A stretch of 55,596 nucleotides of DNA from Mucilaginibacter sp. UBA5151. GTDB lineage: Bacteria; Bacteroidota; Bacteroidia; Sphingobacteriales; Sphingobacteriaceae. The stretch covers positions 87,055 to 142,650 of the forward strand of contig DHXR01000064.1 of assembly GCA_002413785.1 (NCBI GenBank), given 5' to 3'. Below the pieces are notes generated by a model. The model did no database searches, was not told the DNA's origin, and saw nothing but the letters and a program-made list of their open reading frames with translations. The translations under genes were made by a program, and so were the position numbers. This document shows positions 16,155 to 25,329 of the stretch, in pieces. The first letter of the stretch is position 1. Each line of letters begins with the position of its first letter.

Positions 16155-17617
16155 GGTTTTACCTGGTAAAATTTAGTATTAACCGAATGAACTAACTCTT
16201 TAACAGCAGCTTCGGATATATGAAGAATTGGATGCGGGTAAATGCCAATAATTATTATTAAGGCACAAATGATACTTAGTACTACAGTTTCTGAGCCACT
16301 GATGTCGGTAAAGGTGGCAGTCAGTGCGTTTGTTTCGCCCTGCATAACTTTTTTATACATGCGTAACATATATACGGCGCCAAATATCATGGTTAAACCA
16401 GCCGCAGTAACCATCCAGATGTTCCACTGCAAAACACTCAGCAACAATAAAAATTCGCCTACGAAACCATTGGTTAATGGCAGGGCAACCGTTCCAAGTA
16501 CAATAATTAAAAAAGCAATTGCAAATTTAGGGGCCGTTTTGGCAATACCGCCCAAATCGCTTATTTGCCTTGTATTTAAACGGGTGCTGATGATGTCCCA
16601 GATAAAGAACATCCCAACGATGTTTATACCATGGCTCAGCATTTGTATCATTGCGCCCTGCAACCCCTCATTATTCCACACAAATATCCCGGCTGCAATT
16701 AATCCAACGTGGGCGATGGACGAATAAGCTACGAGGCGTTTACCGTCTTTTTGCGTGAATGCAATAATTGATGCATAGCCAATACCAATCACAGCAAGCA
16801 TAATCGTCATGCTTTGAAAATTGTAAAAGCCTAAAGGCACATTCGGTATCATCCAGCGGATAACGCCATAGATTCCCATTTTCAGCATAATACCGCCTAA
16901 CATCATTGAACCTGCGGTCGGCGATTCGGTATAAGTATCGGGCTGCCAGGTGTGAAAAGGGAATGTTGGCATCTTAATGGCAAAAGCCAGAAAGAAGGCC
17001 CAAAATACCCACGTTTGCTGATGCAAGGTAAGGGCTAAATTATAAAAATGGAATATGTCGTAGGTTTTTTCGGGTGTTTGCAGGTACAGGTAAATAATGC
17101 CCAGCAACATAAACAACGAGCCCGAAAAAGTATAAATAAAAAACTTGAGCGTAATGCGGATGCGGTTTTCGCCTCCCCAAAGGGCGCAAATGAAATAAAT
17201 CGGTATCAGCGCGGCTTCCCATCCCACGTAAAACAAAAAGCCGTCTAAAGCGGTAAAAACTACCACCAATGCGGCCTGCATAAATAAAATAAGGGCATAA
17301 AAAGCGGCTGCATTTTTATACTGGTGCTTATAAGTGGTTAAGACAATGAGCGGTACCAGCAAGGTGGTCAGCAATATCATTATCATACTTATGCCATCAA
17401 TGCCAGCGTTGAAGTAGATACCCAGTTTGGGTATCCAGGGCACATCAACGGCAAATTGAACCGAGGCGTCCGGGACGAACTTACTCAGGAAAAAGGCCGC
17501 AACGGCCAGTTCGGCCACCGAAAAAGCTAACGCCGCATGTTTAGCTGCGTTGTTTTTAAATAATAGAACAGCCAGGGCCGCAATTACAGGTAAGAAAATT
17601 AAAATATTAACCGTCAT
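16151..17617 (-). CDS. nuoM: NADH-quinone oxidoreductase subunit M
   Basis: The 488-residue antiporter-like membrane subunit shows GWEAALIPIYFICALWGG with the channel glutamate, KMPTFPFHTWQPDTYTESP, and KRLVAYSSIAHVGLIAAG. About 14 transmembrane helices are apparent. It pumps protons together with NuoL and NuoN in complex I. It lies 27 bp after nuoL and overlaps nuoN by 4 bp. Confidence 0.97.
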   Translation of the reverse strand: MTVNILIFLPVIAALAVLLFKNNAAKHAALAFSVAELAVAAFFLSKFVPDASVQFAVDVPWIPKLGIYFNAGIDGISMIMILLTTLLVPLIVLTTYKHQYKNAAAFYALILFMQAALVVVFTALDGFLFYVGWEAALIPIYFICALWGGENRIRITLKFFIYTFSGSLFMLLGIIYLYLQTPEKTYDIFHFYNLALTLHQQTWVFWAFFLAFAIKMPTFPFHTWQPDTYTESPTAGSMMLGGIMLKMGIYGVIRWMIPNVPLGFYNFQSMTIMLAVIGIGYASIIAFTQKDGKRLVAYSSIAHVGLIAAGIFVWNNEGLQGAMIQMLSHGINIVGMFFIWDIISTRLNTRQISDLGGIAKTAPKFAIAFLIIVLGTVALPLTNGFVGEFLLLLSVLQWNIWMVTAAGLTMIFGAVYMLRMYKKVMQGETNALTATFTDISGSETVVLSIICALIIIIGIYPHPILHISEAAVKELVHSVNTKFYQVKP

Positions 17618-17644
17618 TTTTATATTGTAAACGCTAAACGTTTT

Positions 17645-19546
17645 TTAAACTTTAACAACAAGGTACATTAATATGGAAATGATACCCACTACCATCATAA
17701 ATATATAGAAACCAACATTTCCGGTTTGCAGCAAACGTAAGCCCTTACTGGCTTCTATTGATCCTTTGCCAAAACCATTCACAATGCCGTCAATCCCCAA
17801 ACGGTCAACCACTTTATCAAAGAATACTGATAAAGCATCCAGCGGTTTGCGGATTATTACATCATACAATTCATCGATATAAAACTTATGATATGACAGA
17901 CCGGCCAATGCAGGGCGTTCTTCCGTATCAGCAAGCGGAACATGTGAATTCTTAACATATTTAATATAGGCATATATTAATGCCAGCACTGCGCCGCCAA
18001 CTGATAAGCCCATTAATATTTGTTCGGTATTTTGGCTTAAAGCAACAGTTGTAACCAGGGCAGCTGATTGTTTAAATACAGGTTCCATAAAATGTTCAAG
18101 CCAATGGTGACCGCCCAATGATTCGGGAACACCAATAAAACCACCTATGGTTGACAATATGGCCAGCACAATAAGCGGGATGGTCATGGATGGGGGCGAT
18201 TCGTGCAGGTGATGTTCCTGCTCGTGTGTGCCCCGGAATTTGCCGTAAAAGGTAAGGTACAACAGCCTGAACATATAGAATGAAGTGAACATGGCTGTAA
18301 TAACACCTATAACATACATCGAAGTACTTTGCATAAAGGTATGGGCAAGTATTTCGTCTTTGGAAAAGAACCCGGCAAATGGCGGGATTCCTGAAATAGC
18401 CAGCGTACCAATAAACATGGTAATGAAAGTAATGGGTAATTTCCCTTTTAAACCGCCCATTTTGCGCATGTCCTGCTCACCGCTAACTGCGTGGATTACA
18501 GAACCTGCACCAAGGAACAATAAGGCCTTAAAAAACGCATGGGTAAGTACATGGAAAAATGCGCCGGTATAAGCGCCCACGCCCAACCCTAAAAACATAT
18601 AACCCAGTTGCGATACGGTTGAATAAGCCAGTACCTTTTTAATATCGGTTTGTGTTAAGGCAATCAGCGCGCCTAACACCGCAGTCGAAAGGCCAATAAT
18701 GGCGATTGTATGCTGTGTAACAGGGGCAAGGGTGAACAATATGTTTGAGCGGGCGATCATGTAAACGCCGGCAGTCACCATAGTTGCCGCATGGATCAAA
18801 GCCGATACCGGGGTAGGACCAGCCATTGCATCAGGAAGCCAGGTAAACAAAGGGATCTGTGCCGATTTACCCACAGCGCCGATAAACAGCAGCATGGTTA
18901 TTAAGGTGAAATTTACATTGGCATACTCTTTTGTGCCCGCCTTTGCAAAAATATCGCTGAATGAAGCGCTGCCAAAAATGAGGATCATCAAAAATATAGC
19001 GATCACAAAGCCCAGGTCGCCAATGCGGTTCATTATAAATGCTTTTTTAGCGGCATCGGCATAATCAGGATTGGTGTACCAGAAACCGATCAGCAGATAG
19101 GAGCACAAGCCCACACCTTCCCAGCCAATAAACATAACCAGGTAGTTTGAACCGAGCACCAGCAGCAGCATAAAGAAAATAAAGAGGTTGAGATACGAGA
19201 AAAACTTGCCGAACCCGGCATCGCCTTTCATATAACCTACTGAATACAGGTGGATCAGGAAACCTACGCCTGTAATAATTAAAAGCATTAAAGCGCTCAG
19301 CTGATCAACAAGGAATGCGAAGGAGACTTTAAATTCACCAACAGAGAACCATTCGAAAAGATTTACGTTGAATGCCCCGGTAGATTTTACCTGCAAAAAA
19401 GCGCCGAGGCTAATACCGAAAGAAACCAATACCAAAAAGCAACCCAAAAAACCAATTAAACTTTTTGGCAGCGTATTACGGCCAACGCCGTTAATAATAA
19501 AACCGGCTAACGGTAGTAAAGGAATAAGCCAGATGTATTTATCCAT
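17645..19546 (-). CDS. nuoL: NADH-quinone oxidoreductase subunit L
   Basis: The 633-residue distal antiporter subunit has GWEGVGLCSYLLIGFWY, QIPLFTWLPDAMAGPTPVSA with ALIHAATMVTAGVYM after it, and KKVLAYSTVSQLGYMFLG. The C-terminal lateral helix region and last membrane helix (GFYIFMMVVGIISILMYLV) are present. I place the start at Met in MDKYIWLIPLLPLAG. The upstream in-frame ATG at 19576 would add ten residues read from an intergenic palindrome (19569-19584) and does not match the family start. Confidence 0.95.
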   Translation of the reverse strand: MDKYIWLIPLLPLAGFIINGVGRNTLPKSLIGFLGCFLVLVSFGISLGAFLQVKSTGAFNVNLFEWFSVGEFKVSFAFLVDQLSALMLLIITGVGFLIHLYSVGYMKGDAGFGKFFSYLNLFIFFMLLLVLGSNYLVMFIGWEGVGLCSYLLIGFWYTNPDYADAAKKAFIMNRIGDLGFVIAIFLMILIFGSASFSDIFAKAGTKEYANVNFTLITMLLFIGAVGKSAQIPLFTWLPDAMAGPTPVSALIHAATMVTAGVYMIARSNILFTLAPVTQHTIAIIGLSTAVLGALIALTQTDIKKVLAYSTVSQLGYMFLGLGVGAYTGAFFHVLTHAFFKALLFLGAGSVIHAVSGEQDMRKMGGLKGKLPITFITMFIGTLAISGIPPFAGFFSKDEILAHTFMQSTSMYVIGVITAMFTSFYMFRLLYLTFYGKFRGTHEQEHHLHESPPSMTIPLIVLAILSTIGGFIGVPESLGGHHWLEHFMEPVFKQSAALVTTVALSQNTEQILMGLSVGGAVLALIYAYIKYVKNSHVPLADTEERPALAGLSYHKFYIDELYDVIIRKPLDALSVFFDKVVDRLGIDGIVNGFGKGSIEASKGLRLLQTGNVGFYIFMMVVGIISILMYLVVKV

Positions 19547-19557
19547 AATGAGCCCCC

Positions 19558-19601
19558 TCCAAATCTCATCCGCCAATTGGCGGAGAGACTTTTAGATTTG
19601 T
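19558..19601. repeat. Palindrome in the nuoK-nuoL gap
   Basis: The perfect dyad TCCGCCAATTGGCGGA (19569-19584) is enclosed by AAATCT and AGATTT arms. It sits directly upstream of the nuoL start within the operon. Similar TCCGCCATTGGCGGA palindromes occur near 48013, so it is a repeat and not an operator unique to this operon. Confidence 0.6.
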
Positions 19602-19669
19602 CTTTTTAAGTGTTATTGTTTATAAATTAATAAAATCCGAAATCGAAAATCCGACTTCCGAAATCATTT

Positions 19670-19999
19670 TTACCATTTCAACCTGTTCAATACATTTATA
19701 TCTATCGAATTTGTATTGCGGTAGATCATTACTATTATTGCTAATCCGACGGCAACTTCTGCAGCGGCCAGCGCCATAATAAAGAACACGAAAACCTGGC
19801 CGGTGGCATCTCCGCGATATACGGAAAAGGCGGTAAGCAGCAGGTTTACTGAATTCAGCATCAGTTCAACCGACATAAATATCACGATTGCATTTCGGCG
19901 GATCAATACGCCGGTAACACCAATTGCAAAAATAATACTGCATAATAATATGTAATGATTAAGCGGTATTGCTTGTATGTTTTGTGTCAGGGTTTCCAT
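19670..19999 (-). CDS. nuoK: NADH-quinone oxidoreductase subunit K
   Basis: The 109-residue protein has three membrane helices and the family segments IGVTGVLIRRNAIVIFMSVE, LMLNSVNLLLTAF and ALAAAEVAVGLAIIV, with the two conserved membrane glutamates. NuoK is an MrpC-like membrane-arm subunit. Its start overlaps the nuoJ stop by one base (TGATG). Confidence 0.96.
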   Translation of the reverse strand: METLTQNIQAIPLNHYILLCSIIFAIGVTGVLIRRNAIVIFMSVELMLNSVNLLLTAFSVYRGDATGQVFVFFIMALAAAEVAVGLAIIVMIYRNTNSIDINVLNRLKW

Positions 20000-20496
20000 C
20001 AGGTTGTTTTGGGTTCTTTTGTAGCTAATAAAACAGCGCCCACCATTGCCGATAACAGCAATATTGACGATACTTCGAATGGTAGCAAATATTCGTTAAA
20101 TAATATTTTTCCTAAGTTTTTTACAAGACCAAGGTTGGGGTCATGCAGTATTACCGGTTCTGAAATCTTAAAGGCTTTGAGCGCGGCAACTATGGTTACT
20201 AAAAAGCAACCGCCGCCAATAACGGCTGCAAGCTTAACCAGGTTTGATTTTCGCGGCTCCGATTCTTTACTTAAGTTGATGAGCATGAGTGTGTATAAGA
20301 ACAATACTAAAATTGCCCCCATATACACAATGAAATTAACCACTGCCAAAAACTGGGCATTCATTAAAATATAATGAATGGTGAAAGTGAAAAATGTAAG
20401 TACCAGATAAAGGATGCTATGCACAGGATTTTTTGCTGAAATAACCAGTATCGAAAAAAATATGGACAAAAATGCGATGAAGTAAAATGTACTCAT
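19999..20496 (-). CDS. nuoJ: NADH-quinone oxidoreductase subunit J
   Basis: The 165-residue membrane subunit has five hydrophobic helices and the NuoJ segments NPVHSILYLVLTFF, AVVNFIVYMGAILVLFLYTL with its pi-bulge region, and VSSILLLSAMVGAVLLA near the end. It belongs to the complex I membrane arm and is coupled to nuoK by a one-base overlap. Confidence 0.95.
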   Translation of the reverse strand: MSTFYFIAFLSIFFSILVISAKNPVHSILYLVLTFFTFTIHYILMNAQFLAVVNFIVYMGAILVLFLYTLMLINLSKESEPRKSNLVKLAAVIGGGCFLVTIVAALKAFKISEPVILHDPNLGLVKNLGKILFNEYLLPFEVSSILLLSAMVGAVLLATKEPKTT

Positions 20497-20555
20497 GGTT
20501 TATATTTTCAAAATACCTTACCTTTAAAAGAGCTGGGCAAAGGTATAAAACTTCT

Positions 20556-21053
20556 TTATTGATTTAAGGGCGCTTCTACTAATTTGTCTTTTCCGTATAT
20601 AAAATCTTTTCTTAAATAGTCTGAGGTTACATGCGGACCGTCCAGGTAAATTGCTTCTTTCGGGCATGCTTCCTCACATAAGCCGCAAAAAATGCAGCGC
20701 AGCATATTTATTTCGTAAACCGCTGCATATTTTTCTTCGCGGTATAAATGCTCTTCACCTTTCTGGCGTTCGGCTGCTATCATCGTGATGGCTTCGGCCG
20801 GGCACGACAGGGCGCATAAACCGCAGGCAGTACAACGCTCTTTGCCATTCTCATCGCGCTTAAGCGAATGCAGACCGCGAAAGTTTTCTGAATATTCACG
20901 TGTTTTCTCAGGATACTGTACGGTTACAGGTTTCCTGAAAAAGTGCTTCATCGTAATTGAAAGGCCCTGTATAATTGCAGGCAAATAAATCCGTTCCCAA
21001 AAATTGAGCGGCTTTGCTTCGAGTATTTTTCGTTTATTACTTAATGGTTCCAT
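20556..21053 (-). CDS. nuoI: NADH-quinone oxidoreductase subunit I
   Basis: NuoI carries the two [4Fe-4S] clusters N6a and N6b that pass electrons to NuoB. Both motifs are intact: CTACGLCALSCPAEAI and CIFCGLCEEACPKEAI. The N-terminal part (ERIYLPAIIQGLSITMKHFF, then KPVTVQYPE) is the amphipathic anchor and lead-in typical of the family. The length of 165 residues is normal. It lies 17 bp after nuoH. Confidence 0.97.
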   Translation of the reverse strand: MEPLSNKRKILEAKPLNFWERIYLPAIIQGLSITMKHFFRKPVTVQYPEKTREYSENFRGLHSLKRDENGKERCTACGLCALSCPAEAITMIAAERQKGEEHLYREEKYAAVYEINMLRCIFCGLCEEACPKEAIYLDGPHVTSDYLRKDFIYGKDKLVEAPLNQ

Positions 21054-21070
21054 CTGATTTAAACGCTGAT

Positions 21071-22108
21071 CTATTTAAAAAAAGTAATAAAAATTCCTGT
21101 GATCACAATATTGGCTATTGCCAACGGGATCAATATTTTCCAGCCCAGGTCCATTAACTGATCGTAACGGAAACGGGGGATTGTCCATCTTACCCACATA
21201 AAAAAGAAAATAAAGAAAAATATTTTCGCAAACAATACTACAACTCCGAGGATGGCAAGCATATTTCCCGAAAAATAATGCATGCCAGGGAAATTATATC
21301 CGCCAAAATATAAGGTAGCCATTACCGCACCCGATATGAACATGTTGATGTATTCGGAAAACAGGTAAAAGCCAAGTTTCATTGATGAGTATTCGGTATG
21401 GTATCCGCCAATCAGTTCCGTTTCGCACTCAGGGAGGTCAAACGGTGTACGATTGGTTTCCGCAAAAGCACAAACAATGAATAATAAGAAGCCTAAAGGC
21501 TGTTTAAATACATTCCAGGTAAACCAGCCGTGCGACCAGAAGCCATGTTGTTGTACCGCAATTTCTTTAAGGCTTAATGTGCCGGTTACCATTAATAAGG
21601 CTATAATGGCCAAACCCATGGAAATTTCGTAACTGATGTTTTGCGATGCCGCGCGTATGGCGCCCAATAATGAATATTTATTGTTTGAGGCCCAGCCGCC
21701 TATCATTACACCGTAAACACCCAGTGAAACTACCCCAAGTATATAAAGAACACCCACGTTAATATCAGCAACCTGCAGGTCAATAACATGGCCGCCAATG
21801 GTTAGTTGTTGCCCCCATGGAATAACAGCCGAACCTATGCAGGCCGTAAAAATGGATAATGACGGCCCGGCGATGAATAAGAACTTACTCGCACTTGTCG
21901 GTATGATCTCTTCTTTCAAAAACATTTTGCCACCATCAGCAAAAGGCTGAAAAATACCAAAAGGGCCGGCACGGTTGGGGCCTAACCTGTCCTGAAAAAA
22001 TGCCGCTACCTTACGTTCGGCATAGGTGGAGTATAATGCAATCAGTAAGCTGATCGCAAATATGATCACTACCAGTATAAATTTAATTATAATATCTGCA
22101 AGTCCCAT
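21071..22108 (-). CDS. nuoH: NADH-quinone oxidoreductase subunit H
   Basis: The 345-residue protein has eight or more membrane helices and the quinone-site segments AERKVAAFFQDRLGPNRAGP, FAETNRTPFDLPECETELIGG and GYHTEYSSMKLGFYLFSEY. NuoH forms the quinone cavity joining the peripheral and membrane arms. Its start overlaps the nuoG stop by one base. Confidence 0.97.
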   Translation of the reverse strand: MGLADIIIKFILVVIIFAISLLIALYSTYAERKVAAFFQDRLGPNRAGPFGIFQPFADGGKMFLKEEIIPTSASKFLFIAGPSLSIFTACIGSAVIPWGQQLTIGGHVIDLQVADINVGVLYILGVVSLGVYGVMIGGWASNNKYSLLGAIRAASQNISYEISMGLAIIALLMVTGTLSLKEIAVQQHGFWSHGWFTWNVFKQPLGFLLFIVCAFAETNRTPFDLPECETELIGGYHTEYSSMKLGFYLFSEYINMFISGAVMATLYFGGYNFPGMHYFSGNMLAILGVVVLFAKIFFFIFFFMWVRWTIPRFRYDQLMDLGWKILIPLAIANIVITGIFITFFK

Positions 22109-23109
22109 TATAAGCGTGTATCTCGTTCAAATTGTTCTTTATTGGCCTCAATTAAGTAAGGATCGGTTTTTATCACCGGCAAAGGTATAAAATCGTAATG
22201 ATTTGCGCTGATGACCGATTTATGCGATACCTGGCGGGGCCCTTCTATTACCCAATCCGAAGTGTTCTTTTTATCAAAACGGCAGGTGTTGCATATAAAA
22301 TCTTCCACCTCGCCATATTGGTCTTTACGTGCGGTTACACGCAATACTTCTTCGCCTTTGTACCATAAAGTTACCTTACCGTTACATTTAGGGTGATCGC
22401 AATCGCGGTGTGCTTCAACCGGTTTGGTAAACCAAACACGGTTTTTAAAGCGGAAAGTTTTATCAGTTAATGCACCCACCGGGCATACGTCAATCACGTT
22501 TCCAGAAAAGTCGTTATCAACAGCATGTTGTATGTAGGTCGAAATTTCTGAATGATCGCCACGGTTCAATATCCCATGGATACGGTGATCGGTGATCTGG
22601 TCGGCAACAAAAACACAACGGTAGCATAAGATGCAGCGCGTCATGTGCAGTTGTATTTTATCGCCAATATCTATTTTTTCGAAGGTACGACGGTCAAACT
22701 CATAGCGGGTTTTAACGGCGCCATGCTCAAAGGCCAGGTCCTGTAAATGACATTCACCTGCCTGGTCGCAAATAGGGCAATCCAGCGGATGGTTTAGCAA
22801 AAGCATTTCAACAATACCTTTGCGCGCCTCAACCACTTCAGGCGAAGTAATATTTTGCACTTCCATGCCATCCATTACCGTGGTGCGGCATGAGGCCACC
22901 AGTTTGGGCATAGGGCGCGGGTCTTTTTCGGACCCTTTGCTTACTTTTACCAAACAGGTACGGCATTTACCGCCGCTATCTTTCAGCTTGGAATAATAGC
23001 ACATAGCAGGCGGAACAATATCGCCCCCTATCTGCCTCGCGGCATTAAGGATGCTTGTTCCCGGTTCTACTTCAATGGTTATTCCGTCTATGGTTACTTT
23101 AACTGACAT
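22108..23109 (-). CDS. nuoG: NADH-quinone oxidoreductase subunit G, short form
   Basis: The 333-residue protein holds the N-terminal electron-transfer part of NuoG: a [2Fe-2S] ferredoxin domain (PPAMCYYS, GGKCRTCLVKV), the His-Cys3 cluster segment NHPLDCPICDQAGECHLQD and a [4Fe-4S] pair CILCYRC and VIDVCPVGA. A further CDHPKCNG and CNTCRF region follows. The molybdopterin-oxidoreductase-like C-terminal domain that makes E. coli NuoG about 900 residues is absent, and the frame ends cleanly at nuoH, so this is a short natural form and not a frameshift. It accepts electrons from NuoE/NuoF and passes them to NuoI. Confidence 0.92.
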   Translation of the reverse strand: MSVKVTIDGITIEVEPGTSILNAARQIGGDIVPPAMCYYSKLKDSGGKCRTCLVKVSKGSEKDPRPMPKLVASCRTTVMDGMEVQNITSPEVVEARKGIVEMLLLNHPLDCPICDQAGECHLQDLAFEHGAVKTRYEFDRRTFEKIDIGDKIQLHMTRCILCYRCVFVADQITDHRIHGILNRGDHSEISTYIQHAVDNDFSGNVIDVCPVGALTDKTFRFKNRVWFTKPVEAHRDCDHPKCNGKVTLWYKGEEVLRVTARKDQYGEVEDFICNTCRFDKKNTSDWVIEGPRQVSHKSVISANHYDFIPLPVIKTDPYLIEANKEQFERDTRL

Positions 23110-23189
23110 TTTATATTAGTCAAAATTATATTTTCTTTTTTGTCGTAATTTCTTATTTACAACAACTTGTATTCCCAATTGCGACTTAT

Positions 23190-24551
23190 TTATGCAACAG
23201 TCTCCGGCTGAGGCAATGGATCAGCGTAATGGGCCAATCCAAAATTCCTTGTCACCGCTTCAGCGCCATGGCTTACATGCCATTCAAATTCATCCCTGAA
23301 ATGACGGATAGCACTGGCCACAGGCCACGCAGCTGCATCACCCAGCGGACAAATTGTATTTCCTTCAATTTTTTTTGATACATCAACCAGCAGGTCCATG
23401 TCGCTCATTTTGCCATGGCCATGTTCCAAACGGTGCAATACTTTTTCCATCCATCCGGTACCTTCACGGCATGGCGAGCATTGCCCGCAGCTTTCGTGGT
23501 GATAAAAACGGGAGAAGTTCCAGGTATTGCGTACTATACACTGATCTTCATCAAAAGCGATAAACCCACCCGAACCCATCATGGTGCCGCTAACAAAACC
23601 TCCGTCAGACAATGATTCATAGCTCATCAGGCGGGGTTCATTTTTTATAGTTTTAAGGAAGAGATTTGCCGGAAGGATCGGAACAGAAGATCCGCCCGCA
23701 ACAACAGCTTTCAGCCGTTTGCCATTGGCAATACCTCCGCAATATTCATCCGAATATAGAAACTCTTCAACCGGCAGGCCCAGGTCAATTTCGTAAACCC
23801 CCGGTTTTTTTACATTGCCGCCTGCGGAGATCAGTTTTGTACCGGTGCTGCGGCCAATACCTACTTTGGCATATTCATCGCCGCCTTCGTTAATGATGGG
23901 AACAACGGCAGCAATAGATTCCACGTTATTGACTACGGTAGGGCAGCCATATAAACCTGCAATTGCAGGAAATGGCGGTTTAATACGCGGGTTACCGCGT
24001 TTGCCTTCCAATGATTCCAATAAAGCTGTTTCTTCGCCGCAGATATAAGCGCCGCCGCCCGGCTGAACATATAATTCCAGATCATAACCGGTGCCTAAGA
24101 TGTTTTTACCAAGAAAACCGGCATTTTTTGCTTCGGCTATCGCTTTTTCAAGGATCCTTATCTGCGGCATCATTTCGCCGCGAACATAAATGTAGGATAT
24201 TTTCGCGCCTAATGCGAAACTGGCAGCTATCATCCCCTCTATTAATAAGTGGGGGATATAGGTCATCAGGTAACGGTCTTTAAATGTTCCGGGTTCCGAT
24301 TCATCGGCATTACAAACCAGATAACGGGCTACCCCTTCGGGTTTAGCCAGGAAACTCCATTTCATACCGGTTGGGAAACCCGCACCACCGCGACCGCGCA
24401 ACCCGGACTTTTTAACTTCTTCGACTACATCATCGGGCGACATGGTTTTCAAAGCTTTTTCAACAGCAGCATAGCCGCCTTTTGAGCGGTAAACATCAAA
24501 TGTGTTGATGCCGGGTACGTTGATGTGTTCTAAAAGTAATTTTCGTGCCAT
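23190..24551 (-). CDS. nuoF: NADH-quinone oxidoreductase subunit F
   Basis: NuoF binds NADH, FMN and cluster N3. The 453-residue protein has the NADH/FMN motif GLRGRGGAGFPTGMKWSF (about residues 50-67), the second glycine-rich GGGAYICGEETALLESLEG, and the cluster ligands ESCGQCSPCREGTGWM with NTICPLGDAAAWPV. Length and domain order are standard. An unusual 60-residue ORF lies between it and nuoE. Confidence 0.97.
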   Translation of the reverse strand: MARKLLLEHINVPGINTFDVYRSKGGYAAVEKALKTMSPDDVVEEVKKSGLRGRGGAGFPTGMKWSFLAKPEGVARYLVCNADESEPGTFKDRYLMTYIPHLLIEGMIAASFALGAKISYIYVRGEMMPQIRILEKAIAEAKNAGFLGKNILGTGYDLELYVQPGGGAYICGEETALLESLEGKRGNPRIKPPFPAIAGLYGCPTVVNNVESIAAVVPIINEGGDEYAKVGIGRSTGTKLISAGGNVKKPGVYEIDLGLPVEEFLYSDEYCGGIANGKRLKAVVAGGSSVPILPANLFLKTIKNEPRLMSYESLSDGGFVSGTMMGSGGFIAFDEDQCIVRNTWNFSRFYHHESCGQCSPCREGTGWMEKVLHRLEHGHGKMSDMDLLVDVSKKIEGNTICPLGDAAAWPVASAIRHFRDEFEWHVSHGAEAVTRNFGLAHYADPLPQPETVA

Positions 24552-24619
24552 TACTATTAATATATTTTACCGGTTAATTTATAAGCGGCAATGTGTTTTT
24601 CATTTAATTTGTACCGTAC

Positions 24620-24802
24620 TTAATAAAACCGCCTGGTATGCCGGTAATGATTAATATGTCTTATTATACAACTTGCAAAAGCTACAACCACCAAAAAGTT
24701 TAAGAATAACGGGTTTTGATTGAAGCCGCCATTTGCATAATTTATTACAATTATTGTTACAACTAACAAAGTGTCAGTTACAATTAAAATTGTGCCGGTC
24801 AT
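24620..24802 (-). CDS. Small two-helix membrane protein in the nuo operon
   Basis: This 60-residue ORF begins two bases after the nuoE stop, and nuoF starts 68 bp beyond its own stop. It has two hydrophobic stretches (residues 3-20, ILIVTDTLLVVTIIVI, and 33-46, FLNFLVVVAFASCI) and a basic tail HRHTRRFY-like region (INHYRHTRRFY). I do not recognise it as a known complex I subunit. The tight spacing after nuoE and clear membrane pattern support a real gene, but it could be chance coding in a spacer. Confidence 0.45.
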   Translation of the reverse strand: MTGTILIVTDTLLVVTIIVINYANGGFNQNPLFLNFLVVVAFASCIIRHINHYRHTRRFY

Positions 24803-24804
24803 TC

Positions 24805-25329
24805 TTAATTCTTGCCTTTTTCTTTTAAGTCTTTTATCAGTTTGTCAACTGAATCTTTGGTTAAATTTTCGTAAAACGTATATTCAGGTCCAATTTGCAA
24901 AACCGGTCCGAACCCGCAGGCAGCAAGGCATTCAACCCCGCGCCAGCTAAACAGGCCGTCGGCAGTAACTTCGCCTTCTTTAACACCCAGCTTTTCTTCC
25001 AGGTAATCCATTATTTTTTCGGCGCCAACCAGGCAGCAAGGACCCGTGCGGCAAACTTCGAGTACGTATTTACCTTTGGGGTTTAAAAAATACATACTGT
25101 AAAAAGTGGCTACCTCATATACTTCAATATCCTGTATTTGCAGGTATCCGGCAACTTTATCCATTGCAGCGGCGCTCAGCCAGCCAAATTCGGCCTGCAC
25201 AAGGTGCAGTATGGGCAATAAAGCCGATTTTTGCTTCCCTGCCGGATAGCGGCTCTTCACATCATCAAACTTACTGATCAGCTCCGGGCTAAATTCAACC
25301 GGCGCCTGTGTTTCTTCAACTCTAAGCAT
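24805..25329 (-). CDS. nuoE: NADH-quinone oxidoreductase subunit E
   Basis: The 174-residue thioredoxin-like subunit carries [2Fe-2S] cluster N1a. The ligand motifs are CRTGPCCLVGAEKIMDYLE and GVECLAACGFGPVLQIG. The N-terminal helical region KSALLPILHLVQAEFGWLS and VATFYSMYF are typical. Its start overlaps the end of nuoD by 8 bp. Confidence 0.96.
   Translation of the reverse strand: MLRVEETQAPVEFSPELISKFDDVKSRYPAGKQKSALLPILHLVQAEFGWLSAAAMDKVAGYLQIQDIEVYEVATFYSMYFLNPKGKYVLEVCRTGPCCLVGAEKIMDYLEEKLGVKEGEVTADGLFSWRGVECLAACGFGPVLQIGPEYTFYENLTKDSVDKLIKDLKEKGKN

Noticed and set aside
17645..19576. Longer nuoL start at 19576
   Set aside because: The ten extra residues come from an intergenic palindrome, and the family start MDKYIWLIPLLPL follows.
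22108..23109. nuoG truncated by frameshift
   Set aside because: The frame ends with a one-base overlap into nuoH, leaving no room for a lost C-terminal part; a short native form is more likely.
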